A model generated the notes under the pieces. The model was given only the letters and a program-made list of their open reading frames with translations, was not told the DNA's origin and did no database searches. The translations under genes and the position numbers were made by a program. From the NCBI GenBank assembly GCA_938084555.1, contig CALKFR010000043.1, forward strand, positions 1 through 37,358: DNA of 37,358 nt, read 5' to 3'. Positions 8,217-17,716 of this stretch are shown in pieces; position 1 is the stretch's first letter, and every line of letters begins with the position of its first letter. Source of the DNA: an uncultured Flavobacteriaceae bacterium (GTDB lineage Bacteria; Bacteroidota; Bacteroidia; Flavobacteriales; Flavobacteriaceae).

Positions 8217-8510
8217 TTAATCTACTAAAATGATAGCTTTATTGTCTTTTAATTCAATAGTTCCGGAGGAAATACTAAGTGTTAAAACCTTATCATCATC
8301 TGAATGAGCAACTATATTCCCATGTAACTCATCAAGTTCTAAATGTTCCTGAGTGTGAACGTGAATTTTTATAGTTCCTCGTTTTAAGGTAGACACTACA
8401 GCGGCGTGATTATTTAACATTTGAAATTCTCCATCTGTACCAGGTACAGATATAGAATCTACAGTTGATGAAAACAATACAGCTTCAGGTGATACTATTT
8501 CTAAGTGCAT
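8217..8510 (-). CDS. atpC: ATP synthase F1 subunit epsilon (short form)
   Basis: This 97-residue protein is the epsilon subunit of the F1 rotor stalk at the cytoplasmic face of the membrane. The beta-sandwich signature is clear: EIVSPEAVLFSS at the start, then SVPGTDGEFQMLNNHAAVVS (about residues 22-41) and LKRGTIKI. It ends right after the beta domain, so the two C-terminal helices found in the roughly 135-residue enterobacterial subunit are absent. It follows atpD by 11 bases in one operon and has its own downstream terminator. Short epsilon subunits are, as far as I recall, usual in Bacteroidetes. Confidence 0.95.
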   Translation of the reverse strand: MHLEIVSPEAVLFSSTVDSISVPGTDGEFQMLNNHAAVVSTLKRGTIKIHVHTQEHLELDELHGNIVAHSDDDKVLTLSISSGTIELKDNKAIILVD

Positions 8511-8521
8511 AGGTTACTGTT

Positions 8522-10048
<1,527 letters not shown>

Positions 10049-10092
10049 TTAATTTCTTAGAAAGAGCTAAAAATTACTCTTATTTTAGGCTG

Positions 10093-10111
10093 CAAAGGTA
10101 AAATATTTACC
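10093..10111 (-). promoter_or_regulatory. -7 box of the atpDC promoter overlapped by an inverted repeat
   Basis: TACCTTTG on the minus strand (10093-10100) matches TAnnTTTG. The short inverted repeat GGTAAA-ATA-TTTACC (10097-10111) overlaps its upstream edge. A transcript from here would have a leader of about 55 bases before the atpD ATG. Whether the repeat binds a protein is unknown. Confidence 0.45.
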
Positions 10112-10155
10112 TGACGTTAAAAAGCTTTTTAATTATAATATTTAGAAAAAAGATC

Positions 10156-10188
10156 AAAAAAAAGCCTCATCTATCGATGAGGCTTTTT
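10156..10188 (-). terminator. Intrinsic terminator after the OmpA-family gene
   Basis: Arms 10159-10171 and 10176-10188 (core GCCTCATC/GATGAGGC) with a four-base loop TATC. On the minus strand a U-tract follows from the A-run at 10156-10163. It lies 20 bases beyond the stop at 10209. Confidence 0.9.
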
Positions 10189-10208
10189 GAATAAATTTAT
10201 ATTAAATA

Positions 10209-11591
10209 TTACTCATTTGTAACTTTAATTTCAACTCTTCTGTTATTTGCTCTACCAGCTCTAGTTTTATTGGTATCGATAGGACTATCTTCTCCAAAAC
10301 CTTTAGAATCTAATCTAGAAGCATCTACTCCGTTATTAACTAAATAGTCTTTAACAGCAGCGGCTCTTTTAGCAGATAATTTTTCATTTAAAGATTTACT
10401 TCCTGTACTATCTGTATGACCTTCAATTATAAAAGTAGCTTTTGAAAACTCTTTCATAATGTTAACAATTCCATCTAGCTTATCAGAAACAGTAGGTAAA
10501 AATGTTGCTCTACCTGAGTTAAATAAGATTGTTTTTGCAAACTCACCCATTTTTTTCTCTGCAACTTCTGTAATAACTGGCTCAGGACATCCATTGTTAG
10601 ATGCTGGACCTACTTCGTTTTTACAGTTATCGTCTTTATCTAATACTCCATCTCCATCGGTATCTGGCCATGGACATCCTCCATTAGCTTTAGGTCCTTT
10701 TTCTGAAGCACATTTATCGTCTTTATCTACAATACCATCTCCATCTGAATCAGGACATCCATTGTTAGCTTTAGTTCCTTTAGCATTTGGGCACATATCA
10801 TCTTTGTCTGCAATTCCATCTGAATCTGCATCTGGACAACCATTTAATGTAGCCAAACCAGCCACTGTAGGACAAGCGTCTTCACCATCGATGATTCCGT
10901 CTCCGTCTGTATCAGGGCATCCGTTGAATTCTTTTAATCCAGCAACTTCTGGACATGCATCATATTTATCGTAGATTCCATCTCCGTCTGTATCCGTTCC
11001 TCCAAATTTAACAACTATTCCTAAATTATGTTGGAAATGTGTTGGAATTACATTAGAAGAAGCTTGTTTAGCCCCACTTTGTAATGAAAGTCCTACGGTT
11101 TCGCTAAACCATACGTTGAATCCAACTCCATAGTTAATCATCCCATCTCCTTCACTATCTAAGCTAGTGTAACCTCCACCTACATATACAAAAGGACTAA
11201 AGTATTGTGTGCTATTTCCAAAAATACCTTTAACTACACCATCTAATCCATACTTTAAGTTTACATCTACAGAAGAATGCACTAAATCTGCGTCATCTGT
11301 GGTACTAACAGTATTTATTCTATTTAAAGAACCAGCTAATTGAAGGGTAAACCCATCTGATAAATATCGTTCAGCTGTAACTCTAGAAATCGTAGGAATA
11401 AGATTGTAATCATCTTTACCATTTGCATCTCCAAAACCTAACCAGTCATTAAGGAATTTACTACCACCATAGACATCTACAGAATTAATTCCCGCACTAA
11501 CTGCCCAAGGATTATTAGCATCTTGTGCATTTACATTAACAATTGTAGCAAGTGTAAACATTGCTAATGCAACTATTTTTATTCTTTTCAT
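10209..11591 (-). CDS. OmpA-family outer membrane protein with thrombospondin type 3 repeats
   Basis: This 460-residue protein has a signal peptide (residues 1-22, ending VNAQ), an eight-strand-like barrel (about 25-197), five TSP3-type calcium-binding repeats (about 198-336; each has a DxDxDG core and paired cysteines ending in NGCP) and a C-terminal OmpA peptidoglycan-binding domain (about 352-458). The last contains EGHTDSTGS and the NNRRVEI end, with the Asp and Arg that bind diaminopimelate. It is probably an abundant protein linking outer membrane and wall. It has its own promoter of full consensus form and its own terminator, so it is monocistronic. The repeats explain the repetitive DNA here. 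A separate small gene at 19978 encodes only a related barrel. Confidence 0.95.
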   Translation of the reverse strand: MKRIKIVALAMFTLATIVNVNAQDANNPWAVSAGINSVDVYGGSKFLNDWLGFGDANGKDDYNLIPTISRVTAERYLSDGFTLQLAGSLNRINTVSTTDDADLVHSSVDVNLKYGLDGVVKGIFGNSTQYFSPFVYVGGGYTSLDSEGDGMINYGVGFNVWFSETVGLSLQSGAKQASSNVIPTHFQHNLGIVVKFGGTDTDGDGIYDKYDACPEVAGLKEFNGCPDTDGDGIIDGEDACPTVAGLATLNGCPDADSDGIADKDDMCPNAKGTKANNGCPDSDGDGIVDKDDKCASEKGPKANGGCPWPDTDGDGVLDKDDNCKNEVGPASNNGCPEPVITEVAEKKMGEFAKTILFNSGRATFLPTVSDKLDGIVNIMKEFSKATFIIEGHTDSTGSKSLNEKLSAKRAAAVKDYLVNNGVDASRLDSKGFGEDSPIDTNKTRAGRANNRRVEIKVTNE

Positions 11592-11626
11592 TATTAAAAA
11601 ATTTAAATAAATATTTTTTTACTCGA

Positions 11627-11657
11627 CAAAAGTAACGTGAAAGTTACTATTAACAAA
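11627..11657 (-). promoter_or_regulatory. Full Bacteroidetes -33/-7 promoter of the OmpA-family gene
   Basis: On the minus strand TTTG (11654-11657) is followed by exactly 19 bases and then TACTTTTG (11627-11634), the full Bacteroidetes consensus TTTG-N19-TAnnTTTG. The start site would be near 11623, leaving an A/T-rich leader of about 30 bases. This is the best promoter in the window, as expected for a highly expressed porin-like protein. Confidence 0.75.
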
Positions 11658-11697
11658 GATAAATCTACAAAAAATTCTTCAAAAAGCAAGTTTTTAG

Positions 11698-12894
11698 CTA
11701 GGTAATGACATTTAATTGTCTTCCAATCTTAATAAATGATAAAATTGCCTTGTCTAAATGTTCTTTTTTGTGTGCAGCTGATAATTGAACTCTTATTCTA
11801 GCTTTACCTCTTGGAACCACAGGAAAAAAGAAACCAATTACATAAATTCCTTCCTCTAAAAGTTTATTGGCCATCTCTTGAGATAACTTTGCATCATAGA
11901 GCATAACGGGAACTATGGCTGCATCTGCGCCAACCAAATCAAAACCTGCTTGAGCCATTTTATTTCTAAAGTAATTTGTATTCCATTCCAATTGATCTCT
12001 TAAAGAAGTATCATTAGAGATGATCTCAAAAACTTTTAAAGTAGCCCCAACAATAGCAGGAGCTAAAGAGTTTGAAAATAAATAAGGTCTAGATCTTTGA
12101 CGTAAAATTTCTATAATTTCTTTTTTCCCTGTAGTATAGCCTCCCATAGCCCCACCTAGCGCTTTCCCTAGGGTTCCAGTAATGATATCTATTCTTCCTA
12201 ATACCTTTTTTAATTCTAATGTCCCTCGTCCTGTTTCACCAATAAAACCTGTGGCATGGCATTCATCTATCATAACTAAGGCATCATATTTGTCTGCCAA
12301 ATCACAGATTTCGTCTAATTTAGCAACGATGCCATCCATTGAGAAAACTCCGTCTGTAACAATAATTTTAAACCGATGTTTATTTTTTGTAGCTTCAATT
12401 AACTTTGCTTCAAGTGCCTCCATATTATTATTTTCATAACGATATCTAGAGGCTTTGCAGAGTCGAACCCCGTCTATTATTGAGGCATGATTTAAACTAT
12501 CGGAAATAATTGCATCTTCTTCAGATAATAATGGCTCGAAAACTCCTCCATTAGCATCAAAAGCTGCAGCGTACAAAATTGTATCTTCAGTTTGATAAAA
12601 TTCTGCAATTTTAGCTTCTAATTTTTTATGAATATCTTGGGTTCCACAGATGAACCTAACCGAGGATACTCCAAACCCATGGGTATCCATAGTATCTTTT
12701 GCAGCTTGAATAACTGCTGGATGATTAGACAACCCCAAATAGTTGTTTGCACAAAAATTAATAACCTCTTCTCCCGAAGATATTTTAATAACAGCATCTT
12801 GAGAGGAGGTGATGATTCGCTCAGACTTATACAATCCAGCATCTTTAATTTCCTCTAATTCTTGTTGTAAATGATTTTTAATGGCTCCGTACAT
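11698..12894 (-). CDS. kbl: Glycine C-acetyltransferase (2-amino-3-ketobutyrate CoA ligase)
   Basis: This 398-residue PLP enzyme of the alpha-oxoamine synthase family cleaves 2-amino-3-ketobutyrate with CoA to glycine and acetyl-CoA. The PLP lysine is Lys244 in TGTLGKALGGAMGGY, with DECHATG (210-216) and NHASIIDG (135-142) for cofactor and substrate contacts. The residues CANNYLGLSNHP (48-59) and the early EVINF block fit Kbl rather than BioF or serine palmitoyltransferase, but the paralogues are close. The length matches E. coli Kbl (398). Threonine dehydrogenase at 762-1712 supplies its substrate. It lies 36 bases after the AddA-like gene on the same strand, with no clear promoter between. 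Confidence 0.92.
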   Translation of the reverse strand: MYGAIKNHLQQELEEIKDAGLYKSERIITSSQDAVIKISSGEEVINFCANNYLGLSNHPAVIQAAKDTMDTHGFGVSSVRFICGTQDIHKKLEAKIAEFYQTEDTILYAAAFDANGGVFEPLLSEEDAIISDSLNHASIIDGVRLCKASRYRYENNNMEALEAKLIEATKNKHRFKIIVTDGVFSMDGIVAKLDEICDLADKYDALVMIDECHATGFIGETGRGTLELKKVLGRIDIITGTLGKALGGAMGGYTTGKKEIIEILRQRSRPYLFSNSLAPAIVGATLKVFEIISNDTSLRDQLEWNTNYFRNKMAQAGFDLVGADAAIVPVMLYDAKLSQEMANKLLEEGIYVIGFFFPVVPRGKARIRVQLSAAHKKEHLDKAILSFIKIGRQLNVIT

Positions 12895-12930
12895 AGGTTT
12901 GCTTATTATATTTACGTTTGTAAAAATACT

Positions 12931-15900
12931 TTAAAATTCTTCTAGATAAACTTTTTCATTACTGTAAACAAGAATCTTCTTTTGAACAGTAAATTTTAAT
13001 GACTCTAATACTCGTGCATACGTTTCTAATTGAAAACGATGTTCCTCTTTTGCAATTCCAGTCTTATAATCTATGATCGTTACCTTGTTTTTTTTGTCGA
13101 TAACCAATCGATCTGGAATTACAATCTGGTGATTAGAAACAATTTCTCTCTCGTTATAAACAGTTACAGCATCTGAATAATACTTTTGTAATTCTGGATG
13201 TGTAATGATTTTTAAAATTCTTTGTTCTATTTCAATTTTTTCTTGAATATTTATTTCTCCTTGTTGATAATATTTAGTTAAGACTGATGACACATCCTCT
13301 TTAGTTATGATTTCAGCTAAAACTTTATGAATAAAAGTACCATATTGCTTTGCCTCACCTCTAGATGTACCCCAAAATATGGAGGAGTTTGCCAATAATT
13401 TAATTTGATGATTTTTCCATGGCGTGCTAACAAAGATTTCTTGTGTCTGAGATGAGGATTCTTCAATATAACTCATCACTTTTTTTGTTATATCTCCAAA
13501 AATATATTCATTATTAATTTCATCCCATAACTTATTTTCTTTTAAAAAAGAAATAAAAATTCCTGAATAATAATTTAAATCCTCTAATCCAGATTTAAGA
13601 AACTTTTTTTCTGTGATGATATACAACTTTTCAGCAGCTCTAGTTAATGCAACATAAAGCAAATTAAAATTATCTAATTCTAGTGCCGCTCTCCATTGAT
13701 CATAAATTTCTTTACCCTGAGCATTAATATGTTGTATTTCTTTATTAAGGGGGACCAACATATTCGGGAAATCATCATTGTGATTGTCTAACCATACTTT
13801 TGGATTGATATCTTTATATATATTTAAATCACATGGGAAAATAACAATAGGAAATTCCAAGCCCTTAGATTTATGGATAGTCATAATCTTCACAGCATTT
13901 GGATTTTCTGAAGTTACAATGCTAAGTGATTCTTTCTTTTGTTCCCAAAAATCTAAAAAATCTTGAATGCTGGCCTCTTTAATCTGCTTGGCCAACACCT
14001 CATCAAGAAAAAATTGAACATAAGCATCCGTTGAATCTTGCAAACTAAATGATCTAATAATTTGCTCAATTTTTTCATAAAAAGGAGAGTGATGAAAAGA
14101 AATTATATCAAAATTGCAGTTGTATTTTTTAAATAATTCTAAAACCTCTTGTATTTCTAAATTTATAAAGCTTGTTAAAAATTCATGCTTTTCTTTAGAA
14201 ATATCTAAATGTTTGTGCAAAAAATACAACAGTTCTAATAAACTTTCTTTATCATTAGACTGAAGTGTGTATTTTAGAAAATTAATGATGAAATTTACTT
14301 TTTCACTATTACTGAGTAATAAGGTTTCTGAAGACACAATGGCTAAATCATTTTCAGATAAATAGTTAGCAACAATAACACCCTCTTCTCGTTTTCTAAC
14401 TAGTACACAAACTGCACCTAAAGGAGTTTCTTGGGGTAATTGTTTAATTATCTGATAAACTTTCTTTGCATATTTTAGTTCATTCTCTTCTTTATTCTCT
14501 AATTTTTTCAAAAATGAAATTGATACTGACCCACCCTTAAGTTCATTTTCTTTTTGATAAGAATTATTTAAAAATAAATTTGAATGCGAGGTGTTCTGTA
14601 AAAACCCTGAAACATGTTTAAAAAAGGAATTATTAAATTTTATTATTTCACTATGACTTCTGTAATTTACGAGTAATTCTTTTATTTTTTTTTCAATTAA
14701 AAAAGGATTTTTAGCACCTTCATTTGCTAATCCTAATTCAATAAATTGAGATGCTTTCCCACCACGCCATCTGTAGATGGCCTGTTTTGCATCACCAACT
14801 AACAACAAACTTGTATTTTCTTGCGCTAATGAATTTCCAATTAACGGAATTAAGTTTTCCCATTGTAGAACAGAGGTATCTTGCATTTCATCGATAAAAA
14901 AATGCATAAATTTCTGACCTATTCTTTCATATATGAAAGGAGCTGGTTGATCTTGAATATGATCAGAAATTAATTGATTAAACTCAGCATTTAAACGAAT
15001 ATTATTGTCTTCTTTAATGTCATTAAGCTCTTGATTAATATTGGTTAAGACTGCTAAAGGAATAATATTTTTTAACACTAATTTAGTTAGAGTTAACTGT
15101 TGATACAGTATCTCTGAATCTGCATATAACTTTAAAATTTTTGGTAAAATTTCTTCAATTGAAAATTTGATGTCTTGAGATTTTGATTCTAAGTACAACG
15201 CACCATCTTCAACTCTTTTTTTTAAATTACTTTGTTCAAAAAACTTTGTATTTTCAGGGTTTTTAATTAAAGATTTAAAATGATTAGGAAGCATTGACCT
15301 GTAAAAATCATTACTATTTAAATGTTTAGAATTAATAATCTGAAGTGCCTCCTCACCTAAGAATCTCATTTTAGTTATTAATTCTTTTTGAAGAAAAATT
15401 AATTTTTTTTGCAAAGATTTGAAATCTTCTAAAGATTTATCACTCAACTTTCTAAAATAAGCGATATCGTCTTCGTTTAAAAGAATTTTTGAAAATTCAG
15501 CTAAATCTCTAGAAATGTCCCAAGATTTATCATCCTCTGATTTATCCAGAGAATACTCTATTAATACTTGAGTTAATTTTTTATCTACACCTATTTTTGA
15601 AATTAATACCTCTACAGCTTTATCTAATAAGTCTGTAGCATTCATTTCTACCTCAAAATTTTGACTTAACCCAAGATCAAAAGCAAAGCTCTTAATAATT
15701 TTATGGGTAAAGCTATCTATAGTAGTAATATGAAAAGCTGCATAGTTTTGAAGAATAAGCTGTAAAATTTTTTTACTTTTTTTCTCGATTTCACTGGCTT
15801 TTAAAGCGGTTTCTTGTTGTAAGATTAAAAAAACAGGGGTCTTTTTCCCTTCAGAAAATTCTTGTAAGCCAGTTAAAACTCGCTGCTTCATTTCTGCAGC

Positions 15901-16053
15901 TGCTTTATTTGTAAATGTGATCGCTAAAATTTTTTGAAAAACAAAAATATCATCACTTACCAGTAAAATCTTAAGGTACTCTTTTACTAAGGTAAACGTC
16001 TTTCCACTTCCAGCTGAGGCATTATAAATTTGAAAAGTAGAATTATGCAACAC
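12931..16053 (-). CDS. AddA/RecB-like UvrD-family helicase with C-terminal PD-(D/E)XK nuclease
   Basis: This 1040-residue protein is a superfamily 1A DNA helicase-nuclease for double-strand break processing. Motif I is ASAGSGKT (12-19), motif Ia ITFTNKAAAEMKQR, motif II IDEMQDTS, motif III GDAKQAIYRWRGG, motif V TIHKSKGLEFP and motif VI YVALTRAAEKLY. The C-terminus has a RecB-type nuclease: GTFIHKVLAEI, then PDRLVID and IIDYKTG with the D, D and K of the active site. Its partner AddB is not in the window. No ATG exists at the N-terminus: the frame starts at GTG 16053 or TTG 16050, and the family N-terminus (a few residues before the 'IYNASAG' block) fits either. Confidence 0.9.
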   Translation of the reverse strand: MLHNSTFQIYNASAGSGKTFTLVKEYLKILLVSDDIFVFQKILAITFTNKAAAEMKQRVLTGLQEFSEGKKTPVFLILQQETALKASEIEKKSKKILQLILQNYAAFHITTIDSFTHKIIKSFAFDLGLSQNFEVEMNATDLLDKAVEVLISKIGVDKKLTQVLIEYSLDKSEDDKSWDISRDLAEFSKILLNEDDIAYFRKLSDKSLEDFKSLQKKLIFLQKELITKMRFLGEEALQIINSKHLNSNDFYRSMLPNHFKSLIKNPENTKFFEQSNLKKRVEDGALYLESKSQDIKFSIEEILPKILKLYADSEILYQQLTLTKLVLKNIIPLAVLTNINQELNDIKEDNNIRLNAEFNQLISDHIQDQPAPFIYERIGQKFMHFFIDEMQDTSVLQWENLIPLIGNSLAQENTSLLLVGDAKQAIYRWRGGKASQFIELGLANEGAKNPFLIEKKIKELLVNYRSHSEIIKFNNSFFKHVSGFLQNTSHSNLFLNNSYQKENELKGGSVSISFLKKLENKEENELKYAKKVYQIIKQLPQETPLGAVCVLVRKREEGVIVANYLSENDLAIVSSETLLLSNSEKVNFIINFLKYTLQSNDKESLLELLYFLHKHLDISKEKHEFLTSFINLEIQEVLELFKKYNCNFDIISFHHSPFYEKIEQIIRSFSLQDSTDAYVQFFLDEVLAKQIKEASIQDFLDFWEQKKESLSIVTSENPNAVKIMTIHKSKGLEFPIVIFPCDLNIYKDINPKVWLDNHNDDFPNMLVPLNKEIQHINAQGKEIYDQWRAALELDNFNLLYVALTRAAEKLYIITEKKFLKSGLEDLNYYSGIFISFLKENKLWDEINNEYIFGDITKKVMSYIEESSSQTQEIFVSTPWKNHQIKLLANSSIFWGTSRGEAKQYGTFIHKVLAEIITKEDVSSVLTKYYQQGEINIQEKIEIEQRILKIITHPELQKYYSDAVTVYNEREIVSNHQIVIPDRLVIDKKNKVTIIDYKTGIAKEEHRFQLETYARVLESLKFTVQKKILVYSNEKVYLEEF

Positions 16054-16060
16054 AAATATA
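16053..16060 (-). promoter_or_regulatory. -7 promoter box touching the start of the AddA-like gene
   Basis: TATATTTG on the minus strand matches TAnnTTTG, and its last G is the first base of the GTG codon at 16053. If active, transcription would start at about 16050-16046, which would favour the TTG at 16050 and a leaderless message. Confidence 0.4.
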
Positions 16061-16076
16061 TTTTATTGCAAAATAC

Positions 16077-16105
16077 AAAAGCCAAACAGAAACTGTTGGG
16101 CTTTT
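16077..16105 (-). terminator. Intrinsic terminator after the ZIP/DtxR operon
   Basis: Arms 16077-16089 and 16093-16105 (core GCC-AACAG/CTGTT-GGC) pair with one mismatch and a three-base loop. On the minus strand the hairpin ends in TTTT followed by a U-rich stretch. It lies 18 bases after the ZIP gene stop at 16124. Confidence 0.8.
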
Positions 16106-16123
16106 TAAGTATAATTTTTAATT

Positions 16124-16960
16124 TTATCCTAAACCTACATCCAAAGACATCATAACTATAAAACCTCCTATAAAACCAAGAGTCGCTATGTCTGTATATT
16201 GATCTCTTTGGGTTTCAGGGATTACTTCTTCAACTACCACAAAAATCATTGCTCCTGCGGCAAAAGCTAAAGCGTAAGGTAAAATTGGTGTAAAAAAAGA
16301 AACCGCCACTGCACCAATAACAGCTGCAATTGGTTCTACCACAGCAGATAGTTGTCCATACCAAAAACTCTTTAATCTACTTGCGCCCTGCCTCCTCATA
16401 GGCATGGCTACAGCAAAACCTTCAGGAAAATTCTGAATTCCAATTCCTATGGCTAGAGAAATTGCCGCTATTATCATTTCGGTTTGTTCAACACCAACAA
16501 GAGTAGAAGCAGCACCAAACAAAACTCCTACAGCCAATCCTTCAGGAATATTATGTAAAGTTATTGCCAAAACTAATAATGTAGTTTTATGCCAACTAGT
16601 TTTTACCCCTTCAGCCTCAGATTCCTTAAAATTAATATGTAAATGAGGTAAAATCTTATCCATTCCGAACAATGCCAGAGCACCCAAAGAAAACCCTACA
16701 GCAGAGGGTAAGACTCTCATAAAACCTTCTCCAGGGCTATTTTCAATTGCAGGAGCGAGTAAACTCCAAAAACTTGCTGCTACCATTACCCCACCAGTAA
16801 ATCCCAACATTCCGTCTAAAACTGCTCTGTTCATTTTCTTGAAAAAGAAAACCAATCCTGCACCTAAAGCAGTTAAAGCCCAAGTGAATAAAGTAGCGTA
16901 AAATGCAGATAGAATAGGGTGCGCTTTCCCAAAATCAACTAATTGATCAAATGTACTCAT
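16124..16960 (-). CDS. ZIP-family divalent metal transporter (GufA/ZupT-like)
   Basis: This 278-residue inner-membrane protein has eight likely membrane segments. The metal site is clear: HNIPEGLAVG in segment 4 (His136, Asn137, Glu140), QNFPEGFAV in segment 5 (Asn177, Glu180), with further acidic residues Glu209 and Glu244/245 in segments 6 and 7. Such proteins move Zn, Mn or Fe into the cytoplasm. The loop between segments 3 and 4 is short and not His-rich (HLH at 106-108). The start codon overlaps the stop of the DtxR-family regulator gene by four bases (ATGA), so they are co-transcribed and translationally coupled. The metal carried cannot be read from the sequence. Confidence 0.92.
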   Translation of the reverse strand: MSTFDQLVDFGKAHPILSAFYATLFTWALTALGAGLVFFFKKMNRAVLDGMLGFTGGVMVAASFWSLLAPAIENSPGEGFMRVLPSAVGFSLGALALFGMDKILPHLHINFKESEAEGVKTSWHKTTLLVLAITLHNIPEGLAVGVLFGAASTLVGVEQTEMIIAAISLAIGIGIQNFPEGFAVAMPMRRQGASRLKSFWYGQLSAVVEPIAAVIGAVAVSFFTPILPYALAFAAGAMIFVVVEEVIPETQRDQYTDIATLGFIGGFIVMMSLDVGLG

Positions 16961-17610
16961 GATTGAATGTATATATTATTTGATATTTTTTTAGAAATAG
17001 TAATTTCTTTTGAATTAATTAAAATAGTTGAAGACCCATCAAAAGATTCTTTAGAAAGCACCTTTATTTTTTGGCCCAAAGAAATATTATTTTTATCTAA
17101 ATATTTTAAAAAATCTGAGGAGGAATCATTTACACCAACACAAATCCCAATTTTATTCTCTTCTAAAGTTGATAATAATTTTTTTTCTATTTTTTGAAAT
17201 TTTCCATCTTTATCTGGTATAGGATCACCATGAGGATCCATTTTAGGAAACCCAAGAAAAACATCTAACTCATCAATAAGTTTTGGAGACTTAATGTGCT
17301 CTAATTGTTCTGCAACATCATGAACTTCATCCCAAGAAAAATTTAGTTTTTCAACTAAGAAGACCTCCCATAAACGATGTTTTCTAACGATTTTAGTTGC
17401 TTCTTTTCTACCTAATTTTGTTAATGAAACTCCTTGATATTTTTTATAAACTAACACCTCTTTTTCAGCAAGCTTCTTAATCATATCTGTAACAGATGAA
17501 GCCTTTGTTTCTAATTTTTTGGCAATTGAATTTGTGCTAATTCCTTTTCCATGAATTGCCTCTAGATGATATATCGATTTTAAATAATTTTCTTCAGAAA
17601 GTGAAAACAT
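16957..17610 (-). CDS. DtxR/MntR-family metal-dependent transcriptional repressor
   Basis: This 217-residue cytoplasmic regulator has a winged-helix DNA-binding domain (about 1-62), a metal-binding dimerisation domain (about 63-135) and a FeoA/SH3-like C-terminal domain (about 145-215). Residues that line up with the DtxR metal sites are His78, Glu82, His97, Glu101, Glu104 and His105. Glu101 stands where DtxR has Cys102, as MntR has Glu99; but the MntR residues Asp8 and Glu11 are Asn8 and Lys11 here. The metal is therefore uncertain (Mn or Fe). It heads an operon with the ZIP transporter and is divergent from a TonB receptor, so both are its likely targets. Confidence 0.92.
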   Translation of the reverse strand: MFSLSEENYLKSIYHLEAIHGKGISTNSIAKKLETKASSVTDMIKKLAEKEVLVYKKYQGVSLTKLGRKEATKIVRKHRLWEVFLVEKLNFSWDEVHDVAEQLEHIKSPKLIDELDVFLGFPKMDPHGDPIPDKDGKFQKIEKKLLSTLEENKIGICVGVNDSSSDFLKYLDKNNISLGQKIKVLSKESFDGSSTILINSKEITISKKISNNIYIQS

Positions 17611-17630
17611 AGGATTACATCAATTGGTGT

Positions 17631-17638
17631 CAAAGATA
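17631..17638 (-). promoter_or_regulatory. -7 promoter box of the DtxR/ZIP operon
   Basis: TATCTTTG on the minus strand matches TAnnTTTG, 20 bases upstream of the regulator ATG at 17610. The inverted repeat at 17664-17681 would lie about 40-55 bases upstream of this start site. Confidence 0.55.
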
Positions 17639-17663
17639 CATTTTTATTTTTTTAATAAAATAA

Positions 17664-17681
17664 TTTTAGTCTTGTCTAAAA
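17664..17681. promoter_or_regulatory. Candidate operator: inverted repeat between the divergent metal-gene promoters
   Basis: TTTTAG (17664-17669) and CTAAAA (17676-17681) form inverted arms around TCTTGT; seven of nine positions are symmetric over 18 bases. The form resembles the TTTAG...CTAAA sites of DtxR-family proteins. It lies eight bases upstream of the TonB receptor -7 box, where binding would block polymerase. The operator role is inferred. Confidence 0.5.
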
Positions 17682-17688
17682 AATTATT

Positions 17689-17696
17689 TACTTTTG
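17689..17696 (+). promoter_or_regulatory. -7 promoter box of the second TonB receptor
   Basis: TACTTTTG matches TAnnTTTG and lies 20 bases before the ATG at 17717. The inverted repeat at 17664-17681 covers its -33 region. Confidence 0.55.
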
Positions 17697-17716
17697 TTTA
17701 AAAATTTACTGCTGCA

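Noticed and set aside
10459-10974. 171-codon open frame on the plus strand opposite the OmpA-family gene
   Set aside because: It is antisense to the TSP3 repeats; its repetitive Ser/Pro/His pattern is the mirror of the DxDxDG repeats, and it has no start signal or family resemblance.
10600-11000. Tandem repeat-like DNA that could suggest a satellite or CRISPR
   Set aside because: The period and codons match the TSP3 protein repeats, and there are no conserved identical DNA repeats with unique spacers.
12618-12858. Overlapping open frames on both strands within kbl
   Set aside because: They are shadows of the well-supported kbl frame and resemble nothing.
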